The position numbers were made by a program, and so were the translations under genes. From Streptomyces sp. ALI-76-A (GTDB taxonomy: Bacteria > Actinomycetota > Actinomycetes > Streptomycetales > Streptomycetaceae), in the NCBI RefSeq assembly GCF_030287445.1, contig NZ_JASVWB010000002.1, positions 6,448,001-6,512,000 on the forward strand: DNA of 64,000 nt, given 5' to 3'. Position 1 is the stretch's first letter. Every line of letters starts with the position of its first letter. Under the pieces are notes generated by a model. It saw nothing but the letters and a program-made list of their open reading frames with translations. It did not search any database and was not told the DNA's origin. Positions 17,581-26,419 of this stretch are shown one piece after another.

Positions 17581-18408
17581 TCAGGCGTCCCGCCGCTTCA
17601 GTTGCAGCGCGGCCGTACCCAGCATCACGGCGAGGAAAGCGGCGAACACGGCCAGGCCGGCCCACGGGGAGAGCATGTCCGAGCCGGGGGAGACGGTCAT
17701 GAAGGCGGTGCCGGCGGTGGAGGGGAAGTACGGGCCGATCGCGTCGTTCCAGCTGTCCGGGAGGACGGCCCCCATCAAGCCGGGCAGCAGCCAGATCGAG
17801 GCGAACAGGGTGGTCACCGCGCCCGCGGTGTTGCGCAGCAGGGCGCCCAGGGCCAGGCCCAGCAGTCCGATGCCGGTCAGGTAGACGACGGCGCCGATCA
17901 CCGCGCGCAGGACGCCCGGCTCGCTGAGGGAGGCGCCGTCGGAACCGAGGATGGCCTGTCCGCCGAAGAAGGTGACGAAGACCGTGACCGTGCCGACCGC
18001 GAGGAGGACCCCGGCGAACACCACCGCCTTGGCCCAGAGCACCGGCAGCCGACCGGGCACGGCGGCGAGGGTGGAACGGATCAGGCCGGTGCTGTACTCG
18101 CCGGCGGTCAGCAGGACCCCGAGGGTGCCGATGACGAGCTGGGCCAGCTGCGTACCCGACAGGACGATGTCGGTCGGGTCGGTGGCTCCGTCGCCGGGAC
18201 CCTCCATGGTGCCGCCGCCCGAGGTGACCGAGGCGGAGATCAGCCCGAAGGCGACCAATGCCACGACGGCCCCGAGCAGGGTGAAGGCCGTGGAGCGCAG
18301 TGACCAGAACTTGATCCACTCTGATCTGATCACCCGGGGTACGGTCACGCGCAGATCGGAACGCTCGGGACGCTTCGTGGTCAGGTCCGGTGCCGTGGTG
18401 GTGGTCAT
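17581..18408 (-). CDS. ABC-2 type transporter permease (partner ATPase destroyed)
   Basis: The 275-aa membrane protein has about six hydrophobic segments, beginning after the cytoplasmic RVIRSEWIKFWSLRST typical of ABC-2 permeases, and including GTLGVLLTAGEYSTGLIRSTL. The gene is intact. Its ATG overlaps the stop of the upstream ABC ATPase remnant (TGATG), the coupling expected of an ATPase-permease operon. The ATPase gene itself is reduced to its last codons, so this permease has no local energiser. It would be non-functional unless another ATPase substitutes. The original role may have been export of a peptide or drug under two-component control. Confidence 0.85.
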   Translation of the reverse strand: MTTTTAPDLTTKRPERSDLRVTVPRVIRSEWIKFWSLRSTAFTLLGAVVALVAFGLISASVTSGGGTMEGPGDGATDPTDIVLSGTQLAQLVIGTLGVLLTAGEYSTGLIRSTLAAVPGRLPVLWAKAVVFAGVLLAVGTVTVFVTFFGGQAILGSDGASLSEPGVLRAVIGAVVYLTGIGLLGLALGALLRNTAGAVTTLFASIWLLPGLMGAVLPDSWNDAIGPYFPSTAGTAFMTVSPGSDMLSPWAGLAVFAAFLAVMLGTAALQLKRRDA

Positions 18409-18605
18409 CAGGCGGCCCTCCCGGCCTCGGTGAGCTCGCCACCACGGGTGCCCGGCGAGGTGCCGGCCCGGTTCGTGGGACCGGTCGTGGTGGTGGCGTG
18501 ATACTCGACGGCGTCCCGCGTCATCTCCATGAACGCCTCCTCCAGCGACCGCGCGCGTGGTGCGGGTGAGCGCGACGGCCTCCCGGCCGGTCGCGGCCTC
18601 CCTCT
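18408..18605 (-). pseudogene. C-terminal remnant of an ABC transporter ATP-binding protein
   Basis: The segment ARSLEEAFMEMTRDAVEYHA, followed by ~27 residues and a stop at 18408-18410, matches the extreme C-terminus of ABC-2-type ATPases. No Walker A, signature or Walker B motif exists anywhere upstream. A stretch GREAVALTRTTRA just before it lies in a different frame, suggesting an additional small indel, though I am less sure of its origin. The remnant adjoins the truncated response regulator, so one deletion removed most of both genes. Confidence 0.8.
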
Positions 18606-18688
18606 AGGTCGGGCGCCGCGTCGATGAGCACGCGGAAGCCGGCGCGGATCAGGTTCTGGTCGTCGGCCAGCAGGACCCGGATGGTCAT
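18521..18688 (-). pseudogene. Truncated response regulator (first ~29 codons only)
   Basis: The frame starts with ATG at 18688, after AAGGAG, and encodes the classical receiver N-terminus MTIRVLLADDQNLIRAGF. It then reads VLIDAAPDLE before homology stops abruptly near base 18602. The remaining codons are out-of-frame ABC sequence ending at 18521. The phospho-acceptor Asp and the LuxR-type HTH domain are missing. The ATG overlaps the stop of the histidine kinase gene (ATGA), the normal kinase-regulator coupling. Confidence 0.88.
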
Positions 18689-19929
18689 CCGCGTACTCCT
18701 TCTCGGGTTCCGGTTCCGTCTCCGCGCTCCTCCGCCGAGGGGAGGGGCAGGGGCAGTACAGCTCGTACGGTGAAACCGCCGTCCGGCGCGGGGCCCGCCT
18801 CGAACCGGCCGCCGACCGCGCTGGCGCGCTCGTGCATGCCCAAGATGCCGCGCCCGCCGTGCCCGGCGTCGGCCCCGGCAGTCCGGTTCGCCATGCCGCC
18901 GTCTCCCGCGTCGTGGAGGTGGACGACCAACTGGTCGGGGGCGTACTCGACGCCCACCCGCGCCGAGGAGTTCCCGCTGTGCTTGTGCACGTTGGTGAGC
19001 GATTCCTGCACGATCCGGTACGCCGCCAGGTCGACCGCCGACGGCAGCGGGCGCGGACGCCCGGAGAGTGTCCAGGCGACCTCCAGGCCCGCCGCGGTGA
19101 ACGAACCGACGAGTTCGTCCAGCCCGTCCAGGCCACGCACGGGATCGACCGGAGCCTGCGGGTCCCCTTCCCGGCGCAACACCCCGAGCAGCGTACTGAG
19201 TTCTTCGAGCACGCTCCGGCTGGCCTGGCGGACCAGGGCGAGCGATTCCTCCGCCACGTCCGGGTCGGTGCGGAGCGTGTGACCGGCAACCCCCGCCTGG
19301 ACACTGATCACGGCGATGTGGTGGGCGGCCACGTCGTGCAACTCCCGGGCGATCCGCAGCCGTTCCTCGGTGACCTGGCGGGCGGCTTCTTCCTCCCGGC
19401 TCTGCTCGGCGCGCCGGGCCCGCTCCTCCAGCAGGACGACGTACGCCCGTCTGCTGCGGACCGCGTCTCCCGCCGCCACCGCCATGCCGATCCACAGCAC
19501 GATGTTCTGGTTGCCGGGGGAGGACCAGTCCCCGCCGGAGGCGGCCAGCGAGGCGGCGGCGAAGACCAGCGCGGCGGCGGCGCCGGCCGTCCAGGCGGTC
19601 CGGCGGTCGGTGCGGACGGCGACCGTGTACGCGGCGATCACCGGCGCCCCGAGGTACCCGCCCGCGACATCCGACACGATGACGGAGGCGCAGGAGATCC
19701 CGGTGGTGACGGCCAGTACCGCCGTCGGCCACCGCCGCCGGAGGGCGAGCGCACCACAGGCCAGTGCCCCCAGCACCGCGACGCTGACGGTCAGCGAGAC
19801 CCGCCGCGGCGGCTCGCCGGGGATGAACGGCATCAGCAGGCTCAGCAGGAACAGCACCGTGGCGAGCACCACGTCCACGGTGAGCGGATGTGCCCGCGCG
19901 GTCTGACGCCAGGCCGCGAGCGCAGTCAT
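18685..19929 (-). CDS. NarL-type two-component sensor histidine kinase (orphaned)
   Basis: The 414-aa kinase has about five N-terminal membrane segments (residues 15-165). A HisKA_3 dimerisation domain follows, with the phosphorylated His in RIARELHDVAAHHIAV. The HATPase domain shows YRIVQESLTNVHKHS, HLHDAGDGG and GRGILGMHERA. Such kinases pair with LuxR-type response regulators, here the truncated gene immediately downstream. The kinase gene itself appears intact. The start ATG at 19929 has only a weak GGTGG site upstream. Confidence 0.9.
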   Translation of the reverse strand: MTALAAWRQTARAHPLTVDVVLATVLFLLSLLMPFIPGEPPRRVSLTVSVAVLGALACGALALRRRWPTAVLAVTTGISCASVIVSDVAGGYLGAPVIAAYTVAVRTDRRTAWTAGAAAALVFAAASLAASGGDWSSPGNQNIVLWIGMAVAAGDAVRSRRAYVVLLEERARRAEQSREEEAARQVTEERLRIARELHDVAAHHIAVISVQAGVAGHTLRTDPDVAEESLALVRQASRSVLEELSTLLGVLRREGDPQAPVDPVRGLDGLDELVGSFTAAGLEVAWTLSGRPRPLPSAVDLAAYRIVQESLTNVHKHSGNSSARVGVEYAPDQLVVHLHDAGDGGMANRTAGADAGHGGRGILGMHERASAVGGRFEAGPAPDGGFTVRAVLPLPLPSAEERGDGTGTREGVRG

Positions 19930-20541
19930 GCCGCCACCGTACGCTCGGCCGCCTGACCTGGCGTCCTCCGGCGGTGGTAGGTCTGCCTACCGCGTCTGTG
20001 GCAGGCGCGGCGCGCAGGTCGCCGCACAGCCTGATGGCCCGGCGGGCCGGCCCCACGCACGGCCTCGTGGCACGGTGTGCCTGCCTCCTCCCGCCCGGCC
20101 TCGCGCCCGGGCCGGCCGTCGCGGCGCTGACGGTGCGTCAGTCGACCGGTCACCGGTTTCTGATGCAGCCGGGTGCCTGGCCGGTCGCCGAAGGCGAGCA
20201 GGTGGGTGGGGCAGGCAGAGGTGCTTCGCCTGGCCTGCCTTGGGGAGGGGGCCGGCCCGTACGTCGATCACCCGCACCTTGTCCTTGGGCAGCCGGCCCG
20301 AGCCGGTGCGGCCTCGACGCGCCGGCGGCCGAGGACCGCAACAGCTGCCGCCTGCCGTTCCGGGTTTCCCGTGTGCTCATGCGTCCATGCAACAGGACCG
20401 CTCTGACAGACGGGTCGGGCCTGTGGACAGACGGGCCCGGGGTCGACGGAGGGCAGCGTCACGAGGGGCACATGATGTGTCCCTGCTCGGACTTATCCAC
20501 AGGCTCAAGCGGAACCTCGCAATCCGCGAGATCGTCTGCGC
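19930..20541. other. Intergenic region with two DnaA-box-like sites
   Basis: No gene is supported by ribosome sites or homology. Near the DUF4192 gene it holds a perfect TTATCCACA at 20493-20501 and an inverted near-match (CTGTCCACA on the minus strand) at 20422-20430. Otherwise I see only GC-rich sequence. Confidence 0.5.
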
Positions 20542-22371
20542 ATGACGAACCACAGCGAAACGACTGGATCCGCAGGTAACGGCGAGATCGGCGGACGAGA
20601 CGGACATGGGGCGCACGGAGCGCGCGGCGCGGGCGGCGAAGGCGCCGGAGCGAGCGAGCACGTCGAGTGCCTGACGTACGACGCCCACGGAGGTGAGCAC
20701 CAGGTCACGCTGCGTACACCGGACGAGCTGGCCGATGCCGTGCCGTATCTCCTCGGGTACCGCCCCGAGGACAGCATCGTCCTGGTCGCTCTGAACGACC
20801 GAGGCGGTCGCGGCCGCTTCGGAGGCCGGGCCCGGCTGGGCATTCCCACCAACGAGGACGACTGGGAGTCCGCGGCGCGGCAGCTCGCCCACGGCTTGAT
20901 CACGGGCAGCGAGCGCAGGGGCGCCAAGCCGGAGCAGATGGTCGCCTACCTCTGTCAGGAGCCGGGGGAGGGCGAGTCGGGCCAGCAGGTCATGCGCCGA
21001 CTGGCCCACCTCGCCGGACTGCTGCGCACGGAGTGCGGTCGGCTCGACGTGCCCGTCATCGAAGCCCTGTGCATTTCTGACGGCCGTTTCTGGTCGTACT
21101 GCTGCCCGAGCGAGGGATGCTGTCCCCCCGAGGGCACCGCGATGGGGCTGCCGGGCACGTCCGTACTGGCGGCCGCGGCGACCTACGCCGGGCTGCAGGT
21201 GCGCGGCACACTGCGTGAACTGCGGGCCAGGCTGTTGCCCTGGGAGATCGCTGCGGCGCTGGAGCAGGAGATCGTCCTGGACACCACCAGCATGGCGCAG
21301 GTCCCCAGGATGTTCGACGAAGCCGGCCGTGTGGCCGTGGCCGAGGAGACGGTGGAACTCGCCGAGCGGGTCCTGACCCGGTTCGCCGAGGCACCGACCG
21401 TCTCCGGCGCCCTCCAGGCTGACCGGCGCGACGACGAACTGCTCCGACACGAGGAAGCGGCCACGCTGATCCTCGGCCTCCAGGACCGTACGACCCGAGA
21501 TCGGCTCGCCGAATGGATGGAGGGCGACGAGGCAGACCCGGCGCTACGACTCTGGCGTGCCCTGGCGCGCCGCTGCGTCGGACCGTACGGCGAGCACGCG
21601 GCGGCACCGCTCACCCTCGTCGGCTGGGTCGCCTGGTCGGCCGGTGACGAGATCGAGGCAAGGGAAGCCCTGGCCATGGCGCTGGGCGCGGATCCCGGCT
21701 ATCTCTTCGCCCGGCTCCTGCACCAGGCCTGCAACGAGGGCTTGGACCCGGAGTCCATCCGCCACTGCCTGCGCGCGGAACGCGAGGCGCGCGGGGCGCG
21801 TACGCGCTCCGGATCCGGAGACGTGCGGGCTGCCCACGAGGCGGACCAGCCGACACGGCCTCAGGCCGATGCGCCGGCGCGCCCGGAAATCGAGGCCCCA
21901 GTGCCGGCGCACCGGAAGTCCGAGGCGCCAGCGTCAGTGCACCCGGAGACCGAGGCGCCCGCCCCGGCGCGCCCGGAGACCGAAGCGCCAGCGCAACAGG
22001 ACGTGTCCAGCGTCGACCAGGAGTCGTCACCGTCCCCTTCGCCCGCCGACGCTGCCCGACGCCGACGGCGTACGCGCTCCGGCCCCGGCGGCCGCTCGGA
22101 CGGGCGCCCGCGTCCCACCGAGGCGGACCGACGCCCGTCGGGAACGGCCGTACCCCGTGCCCGCACCCGACCGACGGCCGGTACCCACCCCGGCACCCCA
22201 CGGACGGGTGGGACGCGCCCCCGGCCCACGGGAAAGGACGGCACGCAGACCCGCCCCTCAGGTGAGGACGGCACACAGACCCGCCCTTCGGGCAGGGGCG
22301 GCACGCGACGGCGTGGCGCCTGCTCCGAAGGCGTCGGGTCGGGAGGTGACGCCGCCGAGGGGACGACATGA
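20542..22371 (+). CDS. DUF4192 domain protein with a long disordered tail
   Basis: The 609-aa protein has a DUF4192 domain from about residue 40 to 400. It includes VTLRTPDELADAVPYLLGYRPEDSIV and GWVAWSAGDEIEAREALAMAL. This actinobacterial family has no established function. The last ~190 residues are Pro/Glu/Arg/Thr-rich low complexity with internal repeats (PETEAPAPA-like and GTQTRPSG-like), probably disordered. Its stop overlaps the next start (ATGA at 22368), so the two genes are translationally coupled. The ATG at 20542 lacks a strong ribosome site. Confidence 0.85.
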   Translation: MTNHSETTGSAGNGEIGGRDGHGAHGARGAGGEGAGASEHVECLTYDAHGGEHQVTLRTPDELADAVPYLLGYRPEDSIVLVALNDRGGRGRFGGRARLGIPTNEDDWESAARQLAHGLITGSERRGAKPEQMVAYLCQEPGEGESGQQVMRRLAHLAGLLRTECGRLDVPVIEALCISDGRFWSYCCPSEGCCPPEGTAMGLPGTSVLAAAATYAGLQVRGTLRELRARLLPWEIAAALEQEIVLDTTSMAQVPRMFDEAGRVAVAEETVELAERVLTRFAEAPTVSGALQADRRDDELLRHEEAATLILGLQDRTTRDRLAEWMEGDEADPALRLWRALARRCVGPYGEHAAAPLTLVGWVAWSAGDEIEAREALAMALGADPGYLFARLLHQACNEGLDPESIRHCLRAEREARGARTRSGSGDVRAAHEADQPTRPQADAPARPEIEAPVPAHRKSEAPASVHPETEAPAPARPETEAPAQQDVSSVDQESSPSPSPADAARRRRRTRSGPGGRSDGRPRPTEADRRPSGTAVPRARTRPTAGTHPGTPRTGGTRPRPTGKDGTQTRPSGEDGTQTRPSGRGGTRRRGACSEGVGSGGDAAEGTT

Positions 22372-25370
22372 GCGACCGTCGGCCGAGGATCAGCCTGCTC
22401 CACCGGCTCGGCGACCGACCACGGCGGACGGGCGGCACACGCCGGACGCACCCGGCACACGGCAAACGCCGGACGACATACGGCACACGCCGAACGGCAC
22501 TCGACACACGCCGCAGGGCCCTCGACGGACGGTGGACATCGGGTGGGGGTGGCACACGCCAGGTGGCGGGTGAGGACCCGATGACTGGCGAACGCCACGC
22601 AGCGGACGAATCGGTAACGCCCCTCTACCGCCCCCGCGCCTACCGTCTCCACCCCACCCACCGCCATTCGGTCGGCTTCCGTACCTGCGGGCGTGACCCC
22701 GAAGAGGTCCGTCCCGTTCACCTGAGTGGCGGAACGCCTGACCGGGCGGCACCGTCGCACCGTCCATGTCCCGCAGGAGCCCCGCACCCGGCACCGAACA
22801 CGCGCGAGGCGCACAGAGTGCAGAGGAAGCCCCCCTTGCATCAGCCGACTCCGCCCTCCGCCACCGACGACGACCGTCCTCCCTTCGGCCCGCCCGCACC
22901 GAGTCCGGGAGGGATCACCTCGCGGCCCTCGAACGGAGCTGCCTTCCTGCCCTCGGACGAGGTGGAGTGTCCGCAGACCAGGCAACCCAGGGGTGCGGAG
23001 CACTCGCCCGCCCGGCAGGACCAGCGGCAGCCACCACCGGCGGAGCCGGGACGGCGCCCAGTCGCGCCCCCGCCCCAGAACCAGCCCCAGGGCCAGCTCC
23101 CGCCCCGGAACCAGCCCCCGTCCCAAGATCAGCCCCCGCTCCAGAACCAGCCCCCGCCCCCGGACCGACCCGTGCCCCCGGACCGACTCGTGCCCCCGGA
23201 CCATTCCCCGCCCCCCGACCAACCCCCGCCCCCCGACCAGCCTCGCCGCCCCCCTCCGCCCCCCGCCCAGGTCCGTTCGCCGTCTGCCCAGAGGGGGGCT
23301 CAGCCCTCTCCACTTTCCACCGCAAGCACTGGCGCAGGCCCCCTTCCTTCCCGGCCCGGCCCGCAGAACCGCCCTGCGCGGTCGTCGGCGCCACCGCCGC
23401 TCCCGGCTCCCCGCCGCCCGGCCGAACTGCCCCCCGCCCACACCGCTCTCGTCTGCGTCGCGCTCCCCGGCCTCGCCATCTCCACGGACCAGGGACAGCT
23501 GACCGGCCGTGGTCTGGAGGGGTTCTACCGCGCGGGCCGACGTGTGCTGTCGCGCTGCCAGGTCCGCGTCGCCGGGCGCGAACCGACCGCGATTCAGGCC
23601 CGGACGACCGCGGCGGACCGCGCCCGCTTCGTCGGAACGCTGCGCGTGTCCCCCGGCGCCGGTCCGGACCCGGATGTGGTGGTCGAGCGGACCCGGCACG
23701 CGGACGGCAGGGAACACATCACCCTCCGCAGCGCGGCCGCCCGCCCGCTGCGGCTGCCGGTGGAGGTGGCCCTCGGTACGGACCTGGCCGACCTCGGGGC
23801 GATCGCGTCCGGCCGCGCGGGGCCCGAACTGCCCGCCAGCGTCCACGACTCCGGCCTGCGATGGTCCGGGCCGGGCGGCAGCGCCTCGGTCACGGCCGAT
23901 CCGGCGCCCACCGACGCGTTGGCCTCCGCGGGATTGCTGCGCTGGGATGTGGAACTACCCCCGGGCGGCGCGGCGAGCCTGGAACTGCGCGTACAGGTCG
24001 AAGGGGCGGGACCCCCCCTCCGGGCCGCGGGGCGCGCGGCGACGAGCCCCTTGGCCACCGCACGGGCGACGGGCGACCATCCCGGTGTCGGGGCGCTGCT
24101 GCACACGAGCGTCGAGGACCTCCAGGCCCTGCTGTTGCGCGACCCGGCCCACCCGGCCGACACCCACCTGGCGGCCGGAGTGCCCTGGCGCTGCGGCATG
24201 GCGCCGGCCGAGGCGCTCGCCGCCGCCCGGATGACGCTGCCCCTGGGCACCCGCCTCGTGGCGGGCACACTGCGCACCCTCGCGCGTACCCAACTACCGG
24301 GCCCCGGGGCTCTGTCCGGCGTGATCCCCGGCCCGCGCCGGGACGCCGGACCGCATCTGCCGCCCAGTTGTACGGGCATGGAGGCGACCCTGCTCTTCCC
24401 CGTACTGCTCGCGGAGGCCCGCCGCTGGGGTCTCCCCGAGCGGGAGACGGAGGAACTGCTGCCGGCGGCCGAGCGCTGCCTGTCCTGGCTGCGCGCCGCC
24501 GTGGGCGACGGGACGTATCTGAGCGACCCGCACCCGGTCGGCCCCGTGCGCTGCGAGACGCAGGCCCACGCCCACCGCGCGGCACTCCTCGGTGCCGACC
24601 TGCTCGACGCGTGCGGCCGGCAGGGCGGCGTCGAACTGCGGCAGTGGGCCGGGCGACTGCGGACCGCGTTCCGGCGGGAGTTCTGGATCGAGGACCTCGG
24701 CGGCGGCCGACCCGCGGCGGCCCGCACCCCCGACGGACGCCTCGTGCCACACCTCGGTGCCGCGGCCGCCCACCTCCTCGACACCGGGCTGCTCGGCGCA
24801 GGCGACCAGGCACCGGGGCTACTCGACCGGGTGCAGACCGAACAACTCGCCCGGCTGCTCGGGAGCCCGGCGCTGGACTCCGGATGGGGCCTGCGCGGAC
24901 TGGGCGTGCGGGAGGCGGGCCACAACCCGTTCGGCCACCGCGCCGGTGCCGTACGGGTCCAGGAGACGGCCGTCGCCGTCGCGGGCCTCGCGGCCGCCGG
25001 CTACGAGAAGGAGGCCGGTTCGCTGCTGCGCGGGGTCATGGCCGCCGCCGAGACCTTCGGCCACCGGCTCCCCGAGATGTACGCGGGCGAGCAGCGCACC
25101 GACGGCAGTGCCCCGCTTCCCCATCCGGCGGCCTGTCGTCCCGCGGCCACGGCGGCGGCCGCCGGGGTTCTGCTGCTGACCACCCTCGCGGGCGTCCGCC
25201 CCGACGTCCCGGCCGGCACGGTCACCCTGCGCCCGGTGCGCAGCGCGCCCCTCGGCGAGGTCGGGCTGACCGGACTGAGGATCGCGGGCGTCCCCTTCTC
25301 CGTACGGGTCAGCCGACTCGGTCTCGCCATGGTGGAAGAGGCGGCCGGGGGACTGCAGCTGAGGACGTGA
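22368..25370 (+). CDS. Glycogen-debranching-like protein with a disordered N-terminal extension
   Basis: Residues ~360-1000 resemble the glycogen debranching N-terminal/MGH1-like family. An N-terminal beta domain (GLAISTDQGQLTGRGLEGFY, LSRCQVRVAGREPT) is followed by an alpha/alpha barrel-type region with CGMAPAEALAAARM, GMEATLLFPVLLAEARRWGL and RTAFRREFWIED. It may act on a polysaccharide. The first ~350 residues are Arg/Thr-rich then Pro/Gln/Asn-rich low complexity, much longer than in typical members. The ATG at 22368 follows GAGGGG and overlaps the previous stop. An in-frame ATG at 22581, after GGTGAGGA, could give a shorter form. Confidence 0.8.
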   Translation: MSDRRPRISLLHRLGDRPRRTGGTRRTHPAHGKRRTTYGTRRTALDTRRRALDGRWTSGGGGTRQVAGEDPMTGERHAADESVTPLYRPRAYRLHPTHRHSVGFRTCGRDPEEVRPVHLSGGTPDRAAPSHRPCPAGAPHPAPNTREAHRVQRKPPLHQPTPPSATDDDRPPFGPPAPSPGGITSRPSNGAAFLPSDEVECPQTRQPRGAEHSPARQDQRQPPPAEPGRRPVAPPPQNQPQGQLPPRNQPPSQDQPPLQNQPPPPDRPVPPDRLVPPDHSPPPDQPPPPDQPRRPPPPPAQVRSPSAQRGAQPSPLSTASTGAGPLPSRPGPQNRPARSSAPPPLPAPRRPAELPPAHTALVCVALPGLAISTDQGQLTGRGLEGFYRAGRRVLSRCQVRVAGREPTAIQARTTAADRARFVGTLRVSPGAGPDPDVVVERTRHADGREHITLRSAAARPLRLPVEVALGTDLADLGAIASGRAGPELPASVHDSGLRWSGPGGSASVTADPAPTDALASAGLLRWDVELPPGGAASLELRVQVEGAGPPLRAAGRAATSPLATARATGDHPGVGALLHTSVEDLQALLLRDPAHPADTHLAAGVPWRCGMAPAEALAAARMTLPLGTRLVAGTLRTLARTQLPGPGALSGVIPGPRRDAGPHLPPSCTGMEATLLFPVLLAEARRWGLPERETEELLPAAERCLSWLRAAVGDGTYLSDPHPVGPVRCETQAHAHRAALLGADLLDACGRQGGVELRQWAGRLRTAFRREFWIEDLGGGRPAAARTPDGRLVPHLGAAAAHLLDTGLLGAGDQAPGLLDRVQTEQLARLLGSPALDSGWGLRGLGVREAGHNPFGHRAGAVRVQETAVAVAGLAAAGYEKEAGSLLRGVMAAAETFGHRLPEMYAGEQRTDGSAPLPHPAACRPAATAAAAGVLLLTTLAGVRPDVPAGTVTLRPVRSAPLGEVGLTGLRIAGVPFSVRVSRLGLAMVEEAAGGLQLRT

Positions 25371-25472
25371 CCTCGGACGACACACCATCCGGCAGCGACC
25401 GGGACTGACGCGCGAACACCTGACGGACCGCAGTGGATCAACCACCGATACGGCCGACGAAGGGAGTGTTTA

Positions 25473-25487
25473 TCGTCAGGCAGACGA
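25473..25487. promoter_or_regulatory. Candidate operator upstream of the NrtR-type gene
   Basis: TCGTCAGGCAGACGA is an inverted repeat with perfect 5-bp arms. It ends 2 bp before the TATGAT -10 box and would block RNA polymerase. Autoregulation is inferred from position. Confidence 0.5.
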
Positions 25488-25488
25488 C

Positions 25489-25494
25489 TATGAT
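25489..25494 (+). promoter_or_regulatory. Probable -10 element of a leaderless NrtR-type transcript
   Basis: TATGAT matches the consensus very well and ends 6 nt before the ATG at 25501. No ribosome site is present between them. Confidence 0.6.
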
Positions 25495-25500
25495 CGCCGC

Positions 25501-26259
25501 ATGCCCTACGACCCGTCAGCCTTCCCGCCCTTCGCTGTCACCGTGGACCTGGTCGTGCTGACCGTGCGTCGCCATGCCCTGTGCGCGCTGGCGGTGCGCA
25601 GGGGCGAGCCGCCGTTCCAGGGACGCTGGGCACTCCCCGGCGGCTTCGTACGGGCCGACGAGGATCTGGCACAGGCGGCGGCGCGAGAGCTGGCCGAGGA
25701 GACCGGGCTGCGCGCCCACGACCCGTTCGTCCCCGTGCAGGACAACGGCGCGCACCTGGAGCAGCTGGCGACCTACGGCGACCCCAAGCGCGACCCCCGG
25801 ATGCGCGTGGTCAGTGTCGCCCACCTCGCCCTCGCCCCCGACCTGCCCGCCCCCCGGGCGGGAGGCGATGCCAGCAACGCGCGCTGGGCCCCCGTCGAGG
25901 AACTCTTGCAGCACAGCGGGTACGGCCGCGACGGCGAACCGGTCGCGCCGCTCGCCTTCGACCACGCCCAGATCCTGGCCGACGGTGTGGAGCGCGCGCG
26001 TTCCAAGATCGAGTACTCGTCGCTGGCCACCGCCTTCTGCCCGTCCGAGTTCACCGTCGGCGAGCTGCGCCGCGTCTACGAGGCGGTGTGGGGTGTGGCG
26101 CTCGACCCGCGCAACTTCCACCGCAAGGTGACCGGCACACCCGGCTTCCTCGTCCCCACCGGCGGGACGACCACCCGTCAGGGCGGGCGTCCGGCCCAGC
26201 TCTTCCGCGCCGGTGGAGCCACCCTCCTCAACCCCCCGATGCTGCGCCCCGAGGTGTGA
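25501..26259 (+). CDS. NrtR-type Nudix protein (Nudix domain plus winged-helix DNA-binding domain)
   Basis: The 252-aa protein joins a Nudix domain (residues ~10-150) to a C-terminal winged helix (residues ~165-240; SEFTVGELRRVYEAVWGV, NFHRKV). NrtR proteins regulate NAD or sugar metabolism and bind ADP-ribose-like ligands. The Nudix box here is complete: G, then E six residues on, then the REL-x-EE-x-GL pattern at residues 42-64. The protein could therefore also hydrolyse a nucleoside diphosphate derivative. The start is fixed by the adjacent -10 box. The effector and target genes cannot be deduced; no NAD biosynthesis gene is next to it. Confidence 0.88.
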   Translation: MPYDPSAFPPFAVTVDLVVLTVRRHALCALAVRRGEPPFQGRWALPGGFVRADEDLAQAAARELAEETGLRAHDPFVPVQDNGAHLEQLATYGDPKRDPRMRVVSVAHLALAPDLPAPRAGGDASNARWAPVEELLQHSGYGRDGEPVAPLAFDHAQILADGVERARSKIEYSSLATAFCPSEFTVGELRRVYEAVWGVALDPRNFHRKVTGTPGFLVPTGGTTTRQGGRPAQLFRAGGATLLNPPMLRPEV

Positions 26260-26406
26260 CGCCGGGACCCGCCGGACGACCGGACGCCCGGCGCGGGACC
26301 GCATCAGGAACCGGCCCTCTGTACGAGCGGCGAACAGAGCCCCGAAGCACCGCTCGCCCGGTGCGGAGCGGGCGTTGAGATGCCTGAAAAACCGGACATA
26401 GCGCGC

Positions 26407-26412
26407 TATCTT
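26407..26412 (+). promoter_or_regulatory. Probable -10 element of a leaderless ABC transporter transcript
   Basis: TATCTT fits TANNNT and ends 7 nt before the GTG start at 26420. No ribosome site is present. A good -35 is not seen at the ideal distance. Confidence 0.4.
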
Positions 26413-26419
26413 GCTGTAG

